Assembly: GCF_033958435.1 (NCBI RefSeq)
Contig: NC_134137.1
Coordinates: 223,179,501 to 223,243,500, forward strand
Source: Carettochelys insculpta
Lineage: Eukaryota > Chordata > Testudines > Carettochelyidae
DNA length: 64,000 nt
Reading direction: 5' to 3'
The position numbers and the translations under genes are program-made. Below are positions 11,874-23,400 of this stretch, in pieces (within the stretch, counting starts at the first letter, position 1; the number at the start of each line of letters is the position of its first letter). A model generated the notes under the pieces. That model did no database searches. It was not told the origin of the DNA and was given only the letters and a program-made list of their open reading frames with translations.

Positions 11874-12010
11874 CTCCACACAGCTCTGCCAGTGCCCCTC
11901 ACTCCTGCCCAGCAGTCCCCCTGCTATTCCAGCCCTGGGCTCCCCACACAGTTCTGCCAGTGCCCCTCACTCCTGCCCTGCAACCACTGCTATTTTAGCC
12001 CTGGGCAGAG
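11874..12010 (+). repeat. 67-bp minisatellite dimer
   Basis: Two tandem units start CCACACAGCTCTGCCAGTGC (11876) and CCACACAGTTCTGCCAGTGC (11943), 67 bp apart. Each continues CCCTCACTCCTGCCC and ends in the TATTCCAGCCCTGGGCTCC block (second copy TATTTTAGCCCTGGG). This is the clearest array of a unit found at five loci in the window. Confidence 0.85.
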
Positions 12011-12785
12011 CTGTAGGTGAGGAGCCCATGCCCCTCAGTGCTCCCTTTTACTTTGCTCAAGAGAGGCCTCGTCAGAAGAGCATGCCAATTTTTGCTGAAC
12101 TGTGAAATGTTTTCAGGAAGACTGCAAACAAGTGTTCCCGGCATCTTTGGCCATGATCACCCCCAAAGCTCAATTACCGCTGCAGCTAAGCCACCTTTGG
12201 CCCTGGAGCTCCAGTGGGAAAATGTCACAGGCATAAGCTTCTCAACCACCTTTTCACTGTCCCTATTTTTCAAATGGTTCTGGGTTAAAATGAACAGTTA
12301 GTGTAAAGACTCATGGGCTTGTATTACTACACCAATGAGAATAGCGTCCTATGTACTTTTTCCAATGAGACTAAGACACATCTAATAATTTTTCTAACGG
12401 ATACAGGACACTCCACATGGTAGTAAACACAGCAATTAATGCTAATGAGTCTCCAGTTAGCAAGTAATATTATTGGTGTTATACTCACGCCTCACCAAAT
12501 GCAAAGCCTCAGTTTGCTAAACAGATGCCAATGTTAACAGCCAAATTCTCTTCCCATAGCTAAGTCAGCATTAGTTAAATGTACCATTAAAAATAACCAT
12601 TTAAAATGTCAATGGAAACAGAGTCTGTGCCTGCCAGGGTTTTTCTGGCCTCCCTGTCATTCCTTGTGAACTTCTCACTGATGACAGGGAAGTGAGGTTG
12701 ATTTTAAGCACATTTTGGTAATACACAAACATGGCGACTTGGCAGCACTAGCTAAATCCAGAGCCTGTGTGTGAAACTCTGCATG
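12011..12785. other. Non-coding, partly AT-rich unique
   Basis: No gene is seen. About 12300-12620 is AT-rich and repeat-free, with TAAT-type words ('GCAATTAATGCTAATGAG'). It could be conserved non-coding DNA, but alignment would be needed to say so. Confidence 0.4.
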
Positions 12786-12787
12786 TT

Positions 12788-12862
12788 TCACCCACACAGC
12801 TCTGCCAATAACCATCGCTCCTGTGTGGCTGCAGGCCCCCCGCTATCGCTATTCCAGTGTTG
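12788..12862 (+). repeat. Single diverged 67-bp unit
   Basis: 'CCACACAGCTCTGCCAATAA' then 'CTGCAGGCCCCCCGCTATCG' and 'CTATTCCAGTG' make one diverged copy of the unit arrayed at 11874-12010. Confidence 0.6.
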
Positions 12863-13968
12863 ATAAGACACTGCCAAGCCTCACTTCATTGCCTGTGTCC
12901 TCCCTCACAGCTGTGGCATTGCACCTCAATCTGGGCTGGCCATTTTATGGGTTTCATTCAAGCCTTTTCCCTTTTTCTCCAAGCACAACATGATCCACTT
13001 CCTCCTAATATGTTCATGAAGTCTACTTTCTTAGCGTGTTGACTTAAGCTGGTCCCACTCTTAGCTACCATTCCAGGGCTGCATACACAGACCCAGCCCC
13101 CTGTCCCTGGTATCTGCCACCCCACCCCATACCTTGCACAGGAGACGGGCTCAGGCTTCCAGTGGATGAAGTTGCCAAAGAGACTCTTTTCTGACGGGAC
13201 CAGGTGATGACATCACACCCCCACTAACCATCCACCTGAGCCAAGCATATTTGCCTAAAATATGCTGCAAAGGAACAGCTGTCTTTTCGGGACATGTACC
13301 TCAGCGGGAACATGCGGGGTCCACTGTGGTTTCTTGGGCAGCCACTGTGGGAGGATGCAGACGCATTCACTGGCTGCTTCTCCTGTGGGTAGCTCGTTGT
13401 GGCAGGGGGCTAGAAATGGAAGAGCTGCTGCTACTGATGACCAGCGTAACATGGGACAAGATACTCCAAAGATTACGTGTAGAGAGGGATGTTCCCAAAA
13501 GAGAACACGCCTACCACCCGAGACGATGTGGGGAGAAAAAGACACTGCTGTGAGCAGAATAAGAAGCCAAGCGGGGCAGTATGGGAGCTGGAGATTCCTG
13601 CAGGGCTGTGTTTAGCTACCTCACTAGTAGCACAGGGCACAGCACCTGGTAAATACACACAGGGAAATATTTTCTGCTTACCTGCTGTAGTGAAATCCAT
13701 GTGGCTTGTCTGTCACGTCAGCAGCTGTTAGCGACAGAGTTTGGCCTGGCTGGGTAAGGAGCTGAGCCTCTGCAGAGCCACATCCAGCAGGCTAGTAATG
13801 GTGGGCATATTCAGAGCAAAGAGGGTCAGCAGCTGCACAGCAGGGGAGAGGCACCAGGTCCAGCACCGTTTCCTTTCTAGGGCACCTTTTCCCTGTGTCA
13901 GACTGACCCAGCTGTCCCTTTCGCAGACCTCTGAGCCAGGTTCACAGTCTATCCACTGTGTATCTCTA
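12863..13968. other. Non-coding, nothing recognised
   Basis: Several short overlapping frames lie at 13250-13730 on both strands, the longest 117 codons. None shows a known domain or splice context, so I treat them as chance frames. Confidence 0.45.
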
Positions 13969-13969
13969 C

Positions 13970-14149
13970 CAATGTTCCCTCTAATTTTTTTTCACCCAGG
14001 TGCAGAATAAATTTTGTTAGGTGCACCGAGGCATATGCAGCTGTGCACAAACACATGCTGCCCATGGTGGCTGCCCTGGTAATCAGCTGGGGGGGCACCT
14101 GAATCTCTCCTGGGCTGCTGCCCAAGCTCTCGGCTTACAGAGAACACTG
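13970..14149 (+). mobile_element. 180-bp hAT MITE with 8-bp target duplication
   Basis: The left end is CAATGTTCCCTCTAA. The right end, on the minus strand, is CAGTGTTCTCTGTAA. The flanks are ATCTCTAC (13962-13969) and ATCCCTAC (14150-14157), a 7/8 match of the length expected for hAT. Inside, 'GTGCAGAATAAATTTTG' and 'GAGGCATATGCAGCTGTGCA' recur in inverted orientation at 43853-43955. It does not encode a protein. Confidence 0.85.
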
Positions 14150-14157
14150 ATCCCTAC

Positions 14158-14980
14158 CCCCAGCAACCCATAACTAAACATTGACTGTGCAAAGATCCTA
14201 ATGCATCAGATTAGAGCGGAAGGTCAGAGCTTTGGGGAGCTCATAGCTGGGGATGGTCAGTGGTTGCAACTGGCAACTTCCCTTTGATTCGCTCCCTCCC
14301 ATTCCCCCATTGCCCCTGCCCCACTCACAAAATTCGCCAAGCAACAAACTGTTCAGTACCGCAGGCCCCTGAGTGCAGTGCGCAGGAGAGGGGGGCTTGT
14401 ACACGTGACTGCATGTCCTGGAGCTGCAATCAAACTACTCAGCACATCTGCTAGGCCCAGCTTTAATCCCAGCTCCCGGGAACAACTTTGGGAAGCTACA
14501 CATTCCTCTCAGTATGTTGGAGAGTCACATGCTAGCAGGGAAGGGAGGTATCCTGCTTTGTAGCTCACATTGCAGCAGTTTCTCTGAGCTGAGAGGAAAA
14601 GTGGCTAGTGCTCTGCAGCTGGGGAGAGGAAAAAAAAATACCCACAAACAAACCTCCTTATACTGTATATTTGTTCCCTGAGTGCCTGGCTTACAGCAGG
14701 AACCTCCCTGCCACCTGGGGAAGCAGGAAAGCTGTAATCGCCACAGGACCTATGAGCAGCTGGCTGCTCTACAGGGTTTCTGTCTGCATGGCTCAGGCCC
14801 AGCCAGACAGCAGCCGGTGCCCTGCAACAGGAGCATGGCTACTAATCAGGAGTCTGTGTCTCCCTGGTGCCCTCTGGTGACACCATCAGGAATGTTAGTA
14901 TTTCTTGGCCTCTCCTGCTCTCTTTTTCTTAGCCTGGGATAGGCCCCTTGTGAGAAATTTGGCATTCCAGCACCTCATGT
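14158..14980. other. Non-coding, nothing recognised
   Basis: Unique sequence with an A-run near 14630. No supported feature. Confidence 0.4.
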
Positions 14981-16320
14981 TTGCTGAGACTTCCTGCCCA
15001 TTTCAGCCCAGGTACAGAGGTTTTAGGCCCACCCCCAAGCTCAGGTCTCAGTACAGATCTCCCCACCCCTTCCCCCGCAGCCTCTCATCAGCCCTGTCTT
15101 CACCCTTCCTGCTCTACCTTTCCAGGCCTTGGGGCCCCACTGCCTGGTCTAGGGCAAACCAAACAGAGTTGTGACCCTGGGCACAAGGTATCAGTACTGT
15201 ACAGAACTTGGCTTCTTAGTACTAGGACCTGGGTTCAATTCCCAGTCAGAAAATACAGTCTGCTCTTTATCAGTTTTTTGTTGGTTTGTTTTAAACTCTT
15301 CTCCATTCAGACTGACTGCTTGTTTTGCTCTATTGATTGGCTAGTGCTTTTTTTGGGGTGGGGGGTAGGGGGGAAGGAGAGGGGAGGCCAAAGCCATTCT
15401 CCATCCTGGCTAGCAAAACAGTTCCAGCTGCTCCTATGGCAGGTCCATTTATTTCCTAGAACCAAGGGCTCTCTTTCCTGCTCCCTCATCTTTTTGGGCC
15501 ATATCTTACATGTTCCTCCTCCCATTCCCCAGCACCAAATAGTTTCTTTGAGTTCTAGGCCTGGCTACTCAGATTTCCCACGTGTTTTTTCCCTCCGCTA
15601 TTGACCAGTTTCCTTCTTACCTTGTGTCTCTTTCTGTTTCCTGGACCCACCTGGGGAATTTCCCTGAATTCCAGCCCAAGCCAGCTTACTCCACAGCCCT
15701 CCACCCCCATCTCTTCCTTCTGCTCTGTTGTCATGTGTGCTTTGGGCCTGCTGGTCATATTTTCAAGACATGTCTCTGTGTATCACCATGGCCTACTCCT
15801 CGCACTTCACTGCTTTGTCTGCCAACTCCCCCAGTTTGCTTCCCCTGGCCTGACCGCTCTTGTACCCTTTGTTTATTTTGATGCCTCTCCCCCCTATCAC
15901 CAGACCCTCTATTGTATATTGTCCCAGCCCTTCCTGCTGTTCCTGTTCCCAGCTACTGCTTTTGCTATGCATAACCCTGCCCACCCCCCGCATGCCCCAA
16001 TCCCTTCCTGCTCTACTAGCATGCACTGACCCCTATGCCCCATCTCCCATAGCTCAGCCTGCTCCAGCTCCCTTTGGCTTGATCCCTTCCTTTCCCCAGC
16101 CTATTCTGCTGCTTTTTTCCTGCCACGTCTATGTTCCTCCACATGGCTACACCCAGCCTGGCCCTACCCTTTCCTCCTAGACCCCTTCTCCCTGTGCAGG
16201 TCCCTGCTGCTGGCTCTCTTGCGCCAAAGCTTTTTGCCCCTGCCCCGTTCCACTTTCCCTTGTCCAAGCCCTCCCCCGCCCCCAGCCCCCAGCATTACCC
16301 TGTAAAGTGGTGGTGGTGGG
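14981..16320 (+). repeat. Pyrimidine-rich degenerate tandem region
   Basis: The plus strand is dominated by C and T, with recurring words such as CCTTCCTGCTCTAC (about 15107 and 16007), CTGCTGTTCCTG and CCAGCC. It looks like a badly decayed minisatellite, possibly distant copies of the 67-bp unit. A 207-codon frame (14981-15604) follows from the lack of purines and has no domain. Confidence 0.45.
15200..15262 (+). repeat. tRNA-like SINE remnant
   Basis: It contains an excellent B-box 'GGTTCAATTCC' in 'GACCTGGGTTCAATTCCCAG'. Upstream of it 'GTACAGAACTTGGCTTCTTA' could be a decayed A-box side. There is no cloverleaf and no acceptor stem, so this is a SINE fragment and not a tRNA gene. Confidence 0.4.
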
Positions 16321-16726
16321 GATGAGGACAACTGTAAAAATCATAAGGGTTTGTTTTAACTAGTTTTGAGTTGGCCAAGGTTTGAACCCACCTGCTTCTA
16401 GGAGGCGTCTGCAAATGAAAGACAGAATTAATGTTGCTGACTTACAGTGAGACATTGGATTTTTGGCCACACTGCCCAGCAATCAATGAGCATGGAGCCC
16501 AGGTCCACACCTGCCCCTCTGCATCCTCACCTCCAAAGCAAACACGTTTGTGCCCCAGCAGCACAGTTCTTCACCTCCCTTCACCTCTGCCACAGTCTCA
16601 CCTTTGCAGCACCTGGGGTTGCTCACTCACCTTGCCCAGGCCTGGATGGGGATGCAGCTGTGGGGGAGGGGTGTAGTGCACCACCTCAGCCCCAATGCTG
16701 TTGCACAAATAAGTTGTGAAGAGTAC
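16321..16726. other. Non-coding, nothing firm
   Basis: 'GCCAAGGTTTGAACCCACC' near 16374 is another B-box-like SINE trace. No other feature is supported. Confidence 0.35.
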
Positions 16727-17020
16727 AAAGCGGACTGACCGATTACACGGGGAACGGGGGGGGGGGGGGAGGTGGGCGCACAGACCGACCCATTTTTACA
16801 GAGTCCGGGAGAGGAGCAGTCAGTGGGCTTGTCCATTGTAAGTGTGTGTGGGGGCGGGGACGGACACATCAGAATGATTCATGTTTCATGGGGGTGGGGT
16901 GAGGAGGAGTATGGACTAACCCATTGTTCAGGAGGGAGTGGGGAGGAGCAGTAGACTGCCCCATTGTTTAATTCAGCCTGCAGACTGACCCATTGTTTAC
17001 AGGGGAGTGGAGCAGAGCAC
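16727..17020 (+). repeat. Degenerate minisatellite (GACTGACCCATTG units)
   Basis: The phrase GACTGACC-ATTG recurs at 16734, 16783 (GACCGACCCATT), 16914 (GACTAACCCATTG), 16954 (GACTGCCCCATTG) and 16983 (GACTGACCCATTG). It is usually followed by a G-rich block of GGAGTGG and GGAGCAG. Spacing is irregular (about 30-130 bp). A run of G (16757-16769) sits in one unit. Confidence 0.6.
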
Positions 17021-17033
17021 AGGATGAGGGCTT

Positions 17034-17133
17034 GGGTTGCCAGCCCTCCTGAATTGTCTTGGTAGCACCAGGAATTAAAGCTTGGGTCATGTGATGAAAT
17101 CGCCAGGAAATGTCCAACCAAACCTGGCAACCC
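17034..17133. mobile_element. 100-bp MITE with GGGTTGCCA ends
   Basis: It begins GGGTTGCCAGCCCTCC and ends CCTGGCAACCC, giving a 9-bp perfect terminal inverted repeat (GGGTTGCCA / TGGCAACCC). The interior is unique and non-coding. The short ends and lack of a clean 8-bp duplication leave the superfamily open; hAT is likely. Confidence 0.65.
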
Positions 17134-17397
17134 TTTGACGTATGGGTGTGAGGCTGGGCACAGTGTGACCCGTTGCTGAGGGGAATAGGCGTACCTATGG
17201 TAGTGCTGCTTGAGAAAGCCACATGCTCTGGGGTTGGGCTGGCTGCCCCATGGAAAAGCCCATCTGACCTCCTTGTGCCAGACCCCAGCAGGGCATGTCC
17301 ATCCCACTGCTCACATCCGGGGCTTTCTGGCTGGTTTTAGTGAATGAATTTCCTCAGAGGATGCTCTGGTACAGCTGCTCCAGACAGACCTTAAGAG

Positions 17398-17861
17398 TAG
17401 GGAGACCGTAGCTCCCCCAGCCAAATATGGGACATGAGGGAGTGACCTGGGAGTCACTGTACCTGGGAGTCAGGCAGTGGCTCCTCTGTGGGGGCTGCCA
17501 CCTTGCTGGAGAGGTGTGGGGGGGGGCAGCAGCTGTGGCTTTCAGCTGCCCCGTGATTTCCCAGCCGGGGGAAGTCGAGCAGCAACCACGCCACCTTGAG
17601 AGTCCTGCTCCCAGCTCCTGAGAGCCGGGGGCGGGGGGAGTAAGGCGGCATCTGTGCCACCCTGTGGGGCCAGCTCCCAGCTCCCCACCAAGTGGTCCAA
17701 CTCCCAGTTCCCCTCCAACTGGGGGAAGTCAGGCAGCAGCTGTGCTAATAAAGAAGTGGAATACGGGACAATTAGCCCCTTTGGCCAAATAAATCGGGAC
17801 GTCAGGATGGTGCCCGAAACATGGCGCTGCCCCGCCCAAACCAGGATGAATGGTCTCCCTA
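17398..17861. mobile_element. 464-bp hAT-like transposon with target duplication
   Basis: The ends are TAGGGAGACC and GGTCTCCCTA, a perfect 10-bp inverted pair. The flanks are CTTAAGAG (17390-17397) and CTTAAGGT (17862-17869), sharing six of eight bases. On the minus strand the right end continues 'GACGTCCCGATTTATTTGGC', like the CAGGGTGACC...TCCCGATTT hAT family I know from turtles. The interior is GC-rich and non-coding. Confidence 0.75.
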
Positions 17862-17869
17862 CTTAAGGT

Positions 17870-18904
17870 GTTGTTTGGTCTGCTCCAGCCCCGTCTTCAC
17901 TGGATTCTGGTTTCTATGAATAACTTCCCCGCCTGAGTCCTTCCCTATACTTCCCCAGAGGCTGCCGTGGTGTGTTGAGTTGCACCTCCTGTTTGAAACA
18001 AAGCAAATTAAATGAATACATTTGCTGGGGGGCTCTTCGACATCCCCTTGCAGGCTGCAAGGGTGGAGTAAACACTCTCACTAACTCCAGAGGGCCCTCC
18101 TGTCCCCCCCACAAGACAAAAGCATGCTGCTCCCCCAGAAGGGGAAGAGGCATGGAACCATGCAGTGTCCCAGTTGGGAGAAGAGGGGCACGTTGGCATC
18201 CTGAATCCCCATTTGGGACAAATGCTGTATGGAACGTCTTAAGAACTTGTAGAGCCCAGCCCATGGGAATGCCCCTCATTGTGGTTAACACAGGATTTTT
18301 ATCCTGTTTGCAACAGACCATCTGTCAGCAGCATCAGTGGTGGGAGCAGGATCCAGCCCTGTCATACTTTTTAGACTTTGGACACAGATCTCGCTGCACT
18401 CCACAACAGCAAGCAAAACAAAAAAAAATCCCTGGGTCGTTTGTCTAGGGAATTCCATGTTCCATGGCCTGTTCCATCCACTGCAAATCCATGACTATTA
18501 AGGATATCACAGCATTGCAAGCCATGCCATATGAAACTTCAGTGCAACAGCTGGCACAGCATTCAGTTGCTTTGGCATACACTGTTCCTATATCTTGAGC
18601 TAGAGGATGGGCTCATCTCTTTGTACAGCACGCTTCTCAAACCTATGCTGCATCCCCCTCCCTTGTGGCTATTGCTACCACCCATGGGAGTGATTTCTTT
18701 AGCTCACAGGGCTGAAATCTGGCAGCCGATCCTATGGTGTGGGGGGGCACAGATGGGCATCAGGGTCAAAGATGCATGAATTAACAGTTCTCATGCCATC
18801 AATAGAGGCCAGTAGCAGTATATATCCACCAGCCATTCCATTCCCAAAGCATTGCACCAGATGAGCAGCAATGGAGTATGGGGGAAAGAGACACAAATTA
18901 AGAT
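17870..18904. other. Non-coding downstream flank of LSAMP
   Basis: No gene is recognised. A 158-codon plus frame and a 135-codon minus frame overlap here without domains. Just below the proposed poly(A) site the minus strand reads TTAATTTGTGTCTCTTTC, a plausible GU/U-rich downstream element. Confidence 0.4.
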
Positions 18905-18923
18905 TAATTTCTTCCTTTTCACG

Positions 18924-18929
18924 TTTATT
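18924..18929 (-). terminator. Candidate LSAMP poly(A) signal
   Basis: Plus-strand TTTATT is AATAAA on the minus strand. Cleavage would fall about 15-25 bases lower. The following minus-strand sequence is T/G-rich (TTTGTGTCTCTTTC), as expected for a downstream element. It is the last good signal before the sequence loses its UTR-like AT character. Confidence 0.45.
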
Positions 18930-18931
18930 TC

Positions 18932-19310
18932 ATTTTTGTTTTTGTTTTTTTTTAATTTTTTTTAAGATCACAGAAGAGCAGAGCATTCATACATGTAAAG
19001 AAACAGAAACAAGATAGAAGTTAAATACATTGAAAAGTAAAAAGAAAAAGCTTTTTTCCTTGGTGTCAGGGTTTTTTTTTGTTTGTTTGTTTGTTTTGTT
19101 CTGTTTTTCATTCTTTTTTTTTATACACACACAATTGCGCATTTAAAATTTTCTTCCACAGAGCTAGTATCGTAAAACAAACCCATGGCAAAAAATAAAA
19201 TGGCCGTGTTCTTGTTTTGATAAAGAGAAGTTCATCTCATGTCTACGGTGCTGGGGAAAAATATATATAAAGATATAGATATATATATATATATATTTAT
19301 ATGTATATAA
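18932..19310. repeat. T-rich and TA-rich simple tracts
   Basis: T-runs with GTTT interruptions lie at about 18934-18965 and 19069-19105 (GTTTGTTTGTTTG), and a TA/ATAT tract lies at about 19258-19310. They are in the distal part of the inferred LSAMP 3' UTR, where the sense strand would be A-rich. Confidence 0.8.
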
Positions 19311-22279
19311 CACTGTTAATGAGGAGAGTTCTAACCACCCCACTGTGTACCAAGAAAAAGGGGCTGGGCCTCCTCCCTAAAGCCTGGAGGATGAAACTTA
19401 GCTCCAGTGGAGGAAATGGAAAGTCTTGGGGGTCAGCTGGTGGAGGCAAATTTTACTCTGCCCCGCTACACCCACACCCTTTCTTTGTATGCAGGAAGTC
19501 ACCACAAACCATGCAGCTGATGGCTTTCCATAGAAGGGTTGCTAACAGCAAACTGACAAGTAGGTGTTCTGTTGCATGTGTCATGAGGGAGCTGGGCAAG
19601 GAGCATTGTGTGATGACTGTGTGAGGGATTTTGGAGATGAGTTGCATGTATGTGTGCGTGGCAGGGTATTTGGTGAGGACTGATTATGTGTGTGACTGAA
19701 AGAGGGCGTGAATAAAACAACTGCAGTGATGGAAGACACTCCTGAGTTGAGAAGTTCTCTCCTTGTGGATGGTGTCAGAGGTGTGCTTGCTCCTTGCACC
19801 TGCATATGTATCCATGTGTGCGCACACCCCCCCCCGCCCATAGGTAGTGTTAGCTATTCTTAGAAGGAATTAAAGGGGTTGACTGAAGACAGCTAGCAGG
19901 ACTCACGTCAATCCTACTGTTCTTGCAGATATGTTGGGATGGTGAGGGATGGTGTCCCAATTAGGGAATCACAACACATTCCCTACATGGGGCTCAGGAA
20001 GTGAGCTGAAGACCTATATAAATTGGGGCGAGGTAGTTCCCTGCCTTGCCTGTAGACATCCTTTGTTGGATAGTACCTTTGCCCATAAATGTGCTCATCA
20101 CACAGCCTTGCCATGAAATCAGCCCTACCATCAGCTCTGCAGCCCTGGCCCCCTGATGGTTGAGAAACCTCTCCTTGATTGGCTCATGCATGCTTTAAAA
20201 GTTTTCCAGGTCCTATTGGTGGCACTAGTTTATCTGGAGCTGAAGAGCGGGAAGCCTCTTTTACGTTCCACTTCCTGGCCCAACCTAGAGAGGCAATCCT
20301 CTTTTTCTTGCTCTTGTCTGGCTGTCTGGCTTGCCATTCAGGTGCCTCCCTAAGTCATGCTTGGACAGGGAATCTTGCTGGCTCCTTTGCCGATCTGATT
20401 TCCTCGCTCCTCAGATAGTGAGCTAGGAAAACAAGTGAACACCTGAGATTTGGCCTATGGGGAAACCACCACCATTGATATCATGTAGGGGGTGTCTCAT
20501 TGTAAGGTATCGGTTTGTGGGTGTTTTTCCCCATTTTTTACATAGAGTGGAAGAGGAGGATGGGCCTTAATGCCAAAAGGCGTCATGCAGCTAACTCCTC
20601 CAGGCACCACAATGGAAATATGCATACGCTGAGACCATACTGAGTGCCAGTGGTCTACCTCATGGATGTGACTGAGACTTCTGCACATGGATTGTGGACA
20701 ATGCATGGCCCATTTTTATTAACAATGTAGCCTCAGAAGAACATCTCCTAAGGTCATTCTCTCTTCCGTCCCCCACCACTCTGCTTGTCACCACTCTTTT
20801 CACAGTCCTTTCTCTGCACTTGCTAAAAATGAAATACACTTATGCTACCATCTGGAGGAAGACTTAGAACTTCCATCTCTGTCCCACTTCCCCAAGACTC
20901 TGGTCCAGGGCACCATCAGGTATGGTTTGCAACGTGGTGGCAAGCACCATGAAGATTTTCGCCATGAATTAGTGGAGTCAGGCCAGAGAAACATGAATTG
21001 TACTGTTTTAGTTGAGAGAGGAAACGCTTCCTTGCTCCACACCTGGATTCCTCCATAAGGAAATATGAAGGAAATAAGCAATATGTGAAGGCCTGACCAA
21101 ACTATCTTCTTCCAGAAGGGCTAAGAGGGTGCTTAAAGGCTCCCCTGCTCCTCTCATTCAAATGCCCATGAATCCTCAGTCATTGCCCCAAATTTCCTTC
21201 TAGACATGCAACTTCTAAGTGGTTTGGAAAATGTGTGAAGAATGAAGTTTACTAAGTTAATGCCATGGGCTCAGTTTTGAAACAAGGACTCTTAAGTGGA
21301 TGCTGAGGAATGTATTCAGGTGCATGGAATGGGCATGTCTGTATGTAAGGGCCAATCTGAGCATTGAAATGGGGGTAGGCTGTGGAATGCTGAACATTCT
21401 GTGTTTGACTTGTGGTCTGGCATGGTAGGAAACTGGCGATTTACCTGTGATTCCTGAACAGTAAATGCTATGCAAACAGGTGTACATTCAAGCTGTAATA
21501 CACATGGCATGTAAGCCAAAGAAAACAAAAACCCATTGATAATGGCACTGTTAATGTGAGGCTGATGGTACCACTGAGCTACACAACTTTCCTGATGGAG
21601 AAATCAGAGTTTTTGCATTGTTGCTCTGCGTGTTCACAAATTGCGGTCTGGGAAAGGCTCGCAAAGCTAAGCTATACGAGTTAAGTGGGGACCTTCACAC
21701 CTGCCTCCCCAGCAAGTCACAGCTATGCATCACTTCATTTTTTACCCTGCCAGACACCTACAAACAACAGCATGGTGCAATCATGTATGGTGTTCAGGTG
21801 CTCCCAGAGGGCCGTGTTCATACTGTTCATTTCCTTTCAGAAAGAGTTCATCCCGCCCCCTCCTGTTGGTAAACTGATAAGGGTTAGAAACCTGCTAGCA
21901 AGTAAGGGGCCATATATTAAATCTAAGTGTTTGTGCCTCTGCTTGAACATTACTGGACATCTCATGTCACGCTTGTATATTTACAAACTCGTAGAAGAAA
22001 TACAATCTTTTTTTAATAACACTATATGTTAAACCTCCATCAATCAAACACAATTACACTATACTCTCAAGGAATTGGTGTCCCATTCCAAACCCCACTG
22101 TGTGATGGGGCAGCAAGCAAGCGAGTGGACTTTGAGGAGCAGGAAAGGGGGCAGAGGGACCATGGGCACAGCCTGAAGGGAAATGCTCTGCACTGGAGGA
22201 AATGTCATTTCAATGTAATTATCCATGGGGGTGAAGAAATGCTCAAGGAACCCTCCTTTTCCCTTTTTTGCTACTCCCA

Positions 22280-22370
22280 TGATTTTGGGAGGTGCTGAGC
22301 AACTCTCATTGATTTCAGTTGCAATGGCGGGTGCTCAGAACCTCTCAGGGATGCTCAGCAGGACCCATGA
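22280..22370. repeat. Old palindromic dispersed repeat
   Basis: 'GGTGCTGAGCAACTCTCATT' is followed by 'GGGTGCTCAGAACCTC' and 'GATGCTCAGCAGG'. These GTGCTGAGCA / TGCTCAGCA words form a weak inverted pair around 'GATTTCAGTTGCAATGG'. I associate the pattern with an old repeat of turtles and crocodilians. Confidence 0.4.
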
Positions 22371-22599
22371 CTAGGTGCCTTTAGAACATTAAAAACATAT
22401 ATCCCTGTTCCCCTGCTCTCAGGTTAAAGGGGCAGGCACTGTCAAGCATGGCGATCACAGACCAGAACAAAATAATGCCATCATATTATGCACCTGCATC
22501 ATGCCCGGGGTGTTGTAGCACCCCCCCGCCCCCGGCTTGAAATTATTTCTGTCAGGTACCAGATTTACGCTTTTGTTCAATGGCTTTTAGCACCCCTGC

Positions 22600-22760
22600 T
22601 GCAAAAATTGTTCCAATGGCACTGACTATGCTGTTCAGCAGCTGTATTGGTGAGTGACTCATTAACCCCATTTTGCAAGGTAGCAACCGAGGCATGAACT
22701 CACCCAAGGGCCCACAAGTCAGTGGCAGCACCCAGGAGTCCAACCTCACAGACCTTGGCC
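22600..22760 (-). repeat. MIR-like SINE inside LSAMP 3' UTR
   Basis: 'AACCCCATTTTGCAAGGTAG' then 'CCGAGGCATGAACTCACCCA' and 'GTCAGTGGCAGCACCCAGGA' follow the order of an antisense MIR (AAATGGGG, then GTGACTTGCCC, then tRNA-like head). It is on the same strand as the LSAMP transcript. Confidence 0.55.
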
Positions 22761-23324
22761 CTAAAAGTGATTCCTCCCAACCACCTTTTTCTTTTTCCTG
22801 TCATACGAGGCTGGGATTTTTAGTGGTTGTTATTGTGCAGGATTTTTCTCTTTCTTCAGAACAAAAGCTCCAGTGCTCATTTTTCTAAATAGTGAAACAA
22901 TTCATTGCCAATAGCTCAGTTCTTGTTCACAACTGTACAGCACCAGACCACTGTGCATGCCTAATGCTCACAAACAACCCTGCCCCACAAACATACCCAT
23001 AGGTACCGTTCTGCACTCACCAGTGACCCTACAATAGCATCAGTCTATGGGGCCCAGCCCTCCTGAGCAACTCTATGCTAGTCAGATAATGTGTTCAATC
23101 CTGATGTAACAAACCCATGAGGGCCACACACCACCCAGGGGCAACCCTACAATAACAAACCAATGAGCCACTACATGGGAGAGGGTGCATAGGCCTGCTC
23201 AAAAGTGCAATGCCCGCTACCTGACTTGTACTCTCACTCCCCACCCCAGAGAAAGAATCCACAGTAGGGGGTCAGTGAGACTCTAAGAGGCTCTGCAGGG
23301 CTTATGGGCAGTAGGTCACCTCTA

Positions 23325-23400
23325 GGATAAGGCCCAGATTCTCAAAGGCATTTAGGTGCTCAGTGGCCTGTGAGATCAACTGGAGCCAGGTGCCTACGTA
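23325..23400. repeat. Old dispersed repeat (TTTAGGTGC type)
   Basis: 'GGCCCAGATTCTCAAAGGCA' then 'TTTAGGTGCTCAG' and 'CCAGGTGCCTACGTACC'. Related words occur near 6160, 7020 and 53600. Function unknown. Confidence 0.4.

Noticed and set aside
15200..15262. Possible tRNA gene (perfect GGTTCAATTCC box)
   Set aside because: No cloverleaf, no acceptor stem and no proper A-box spacing; a SINE remnant is more likely.
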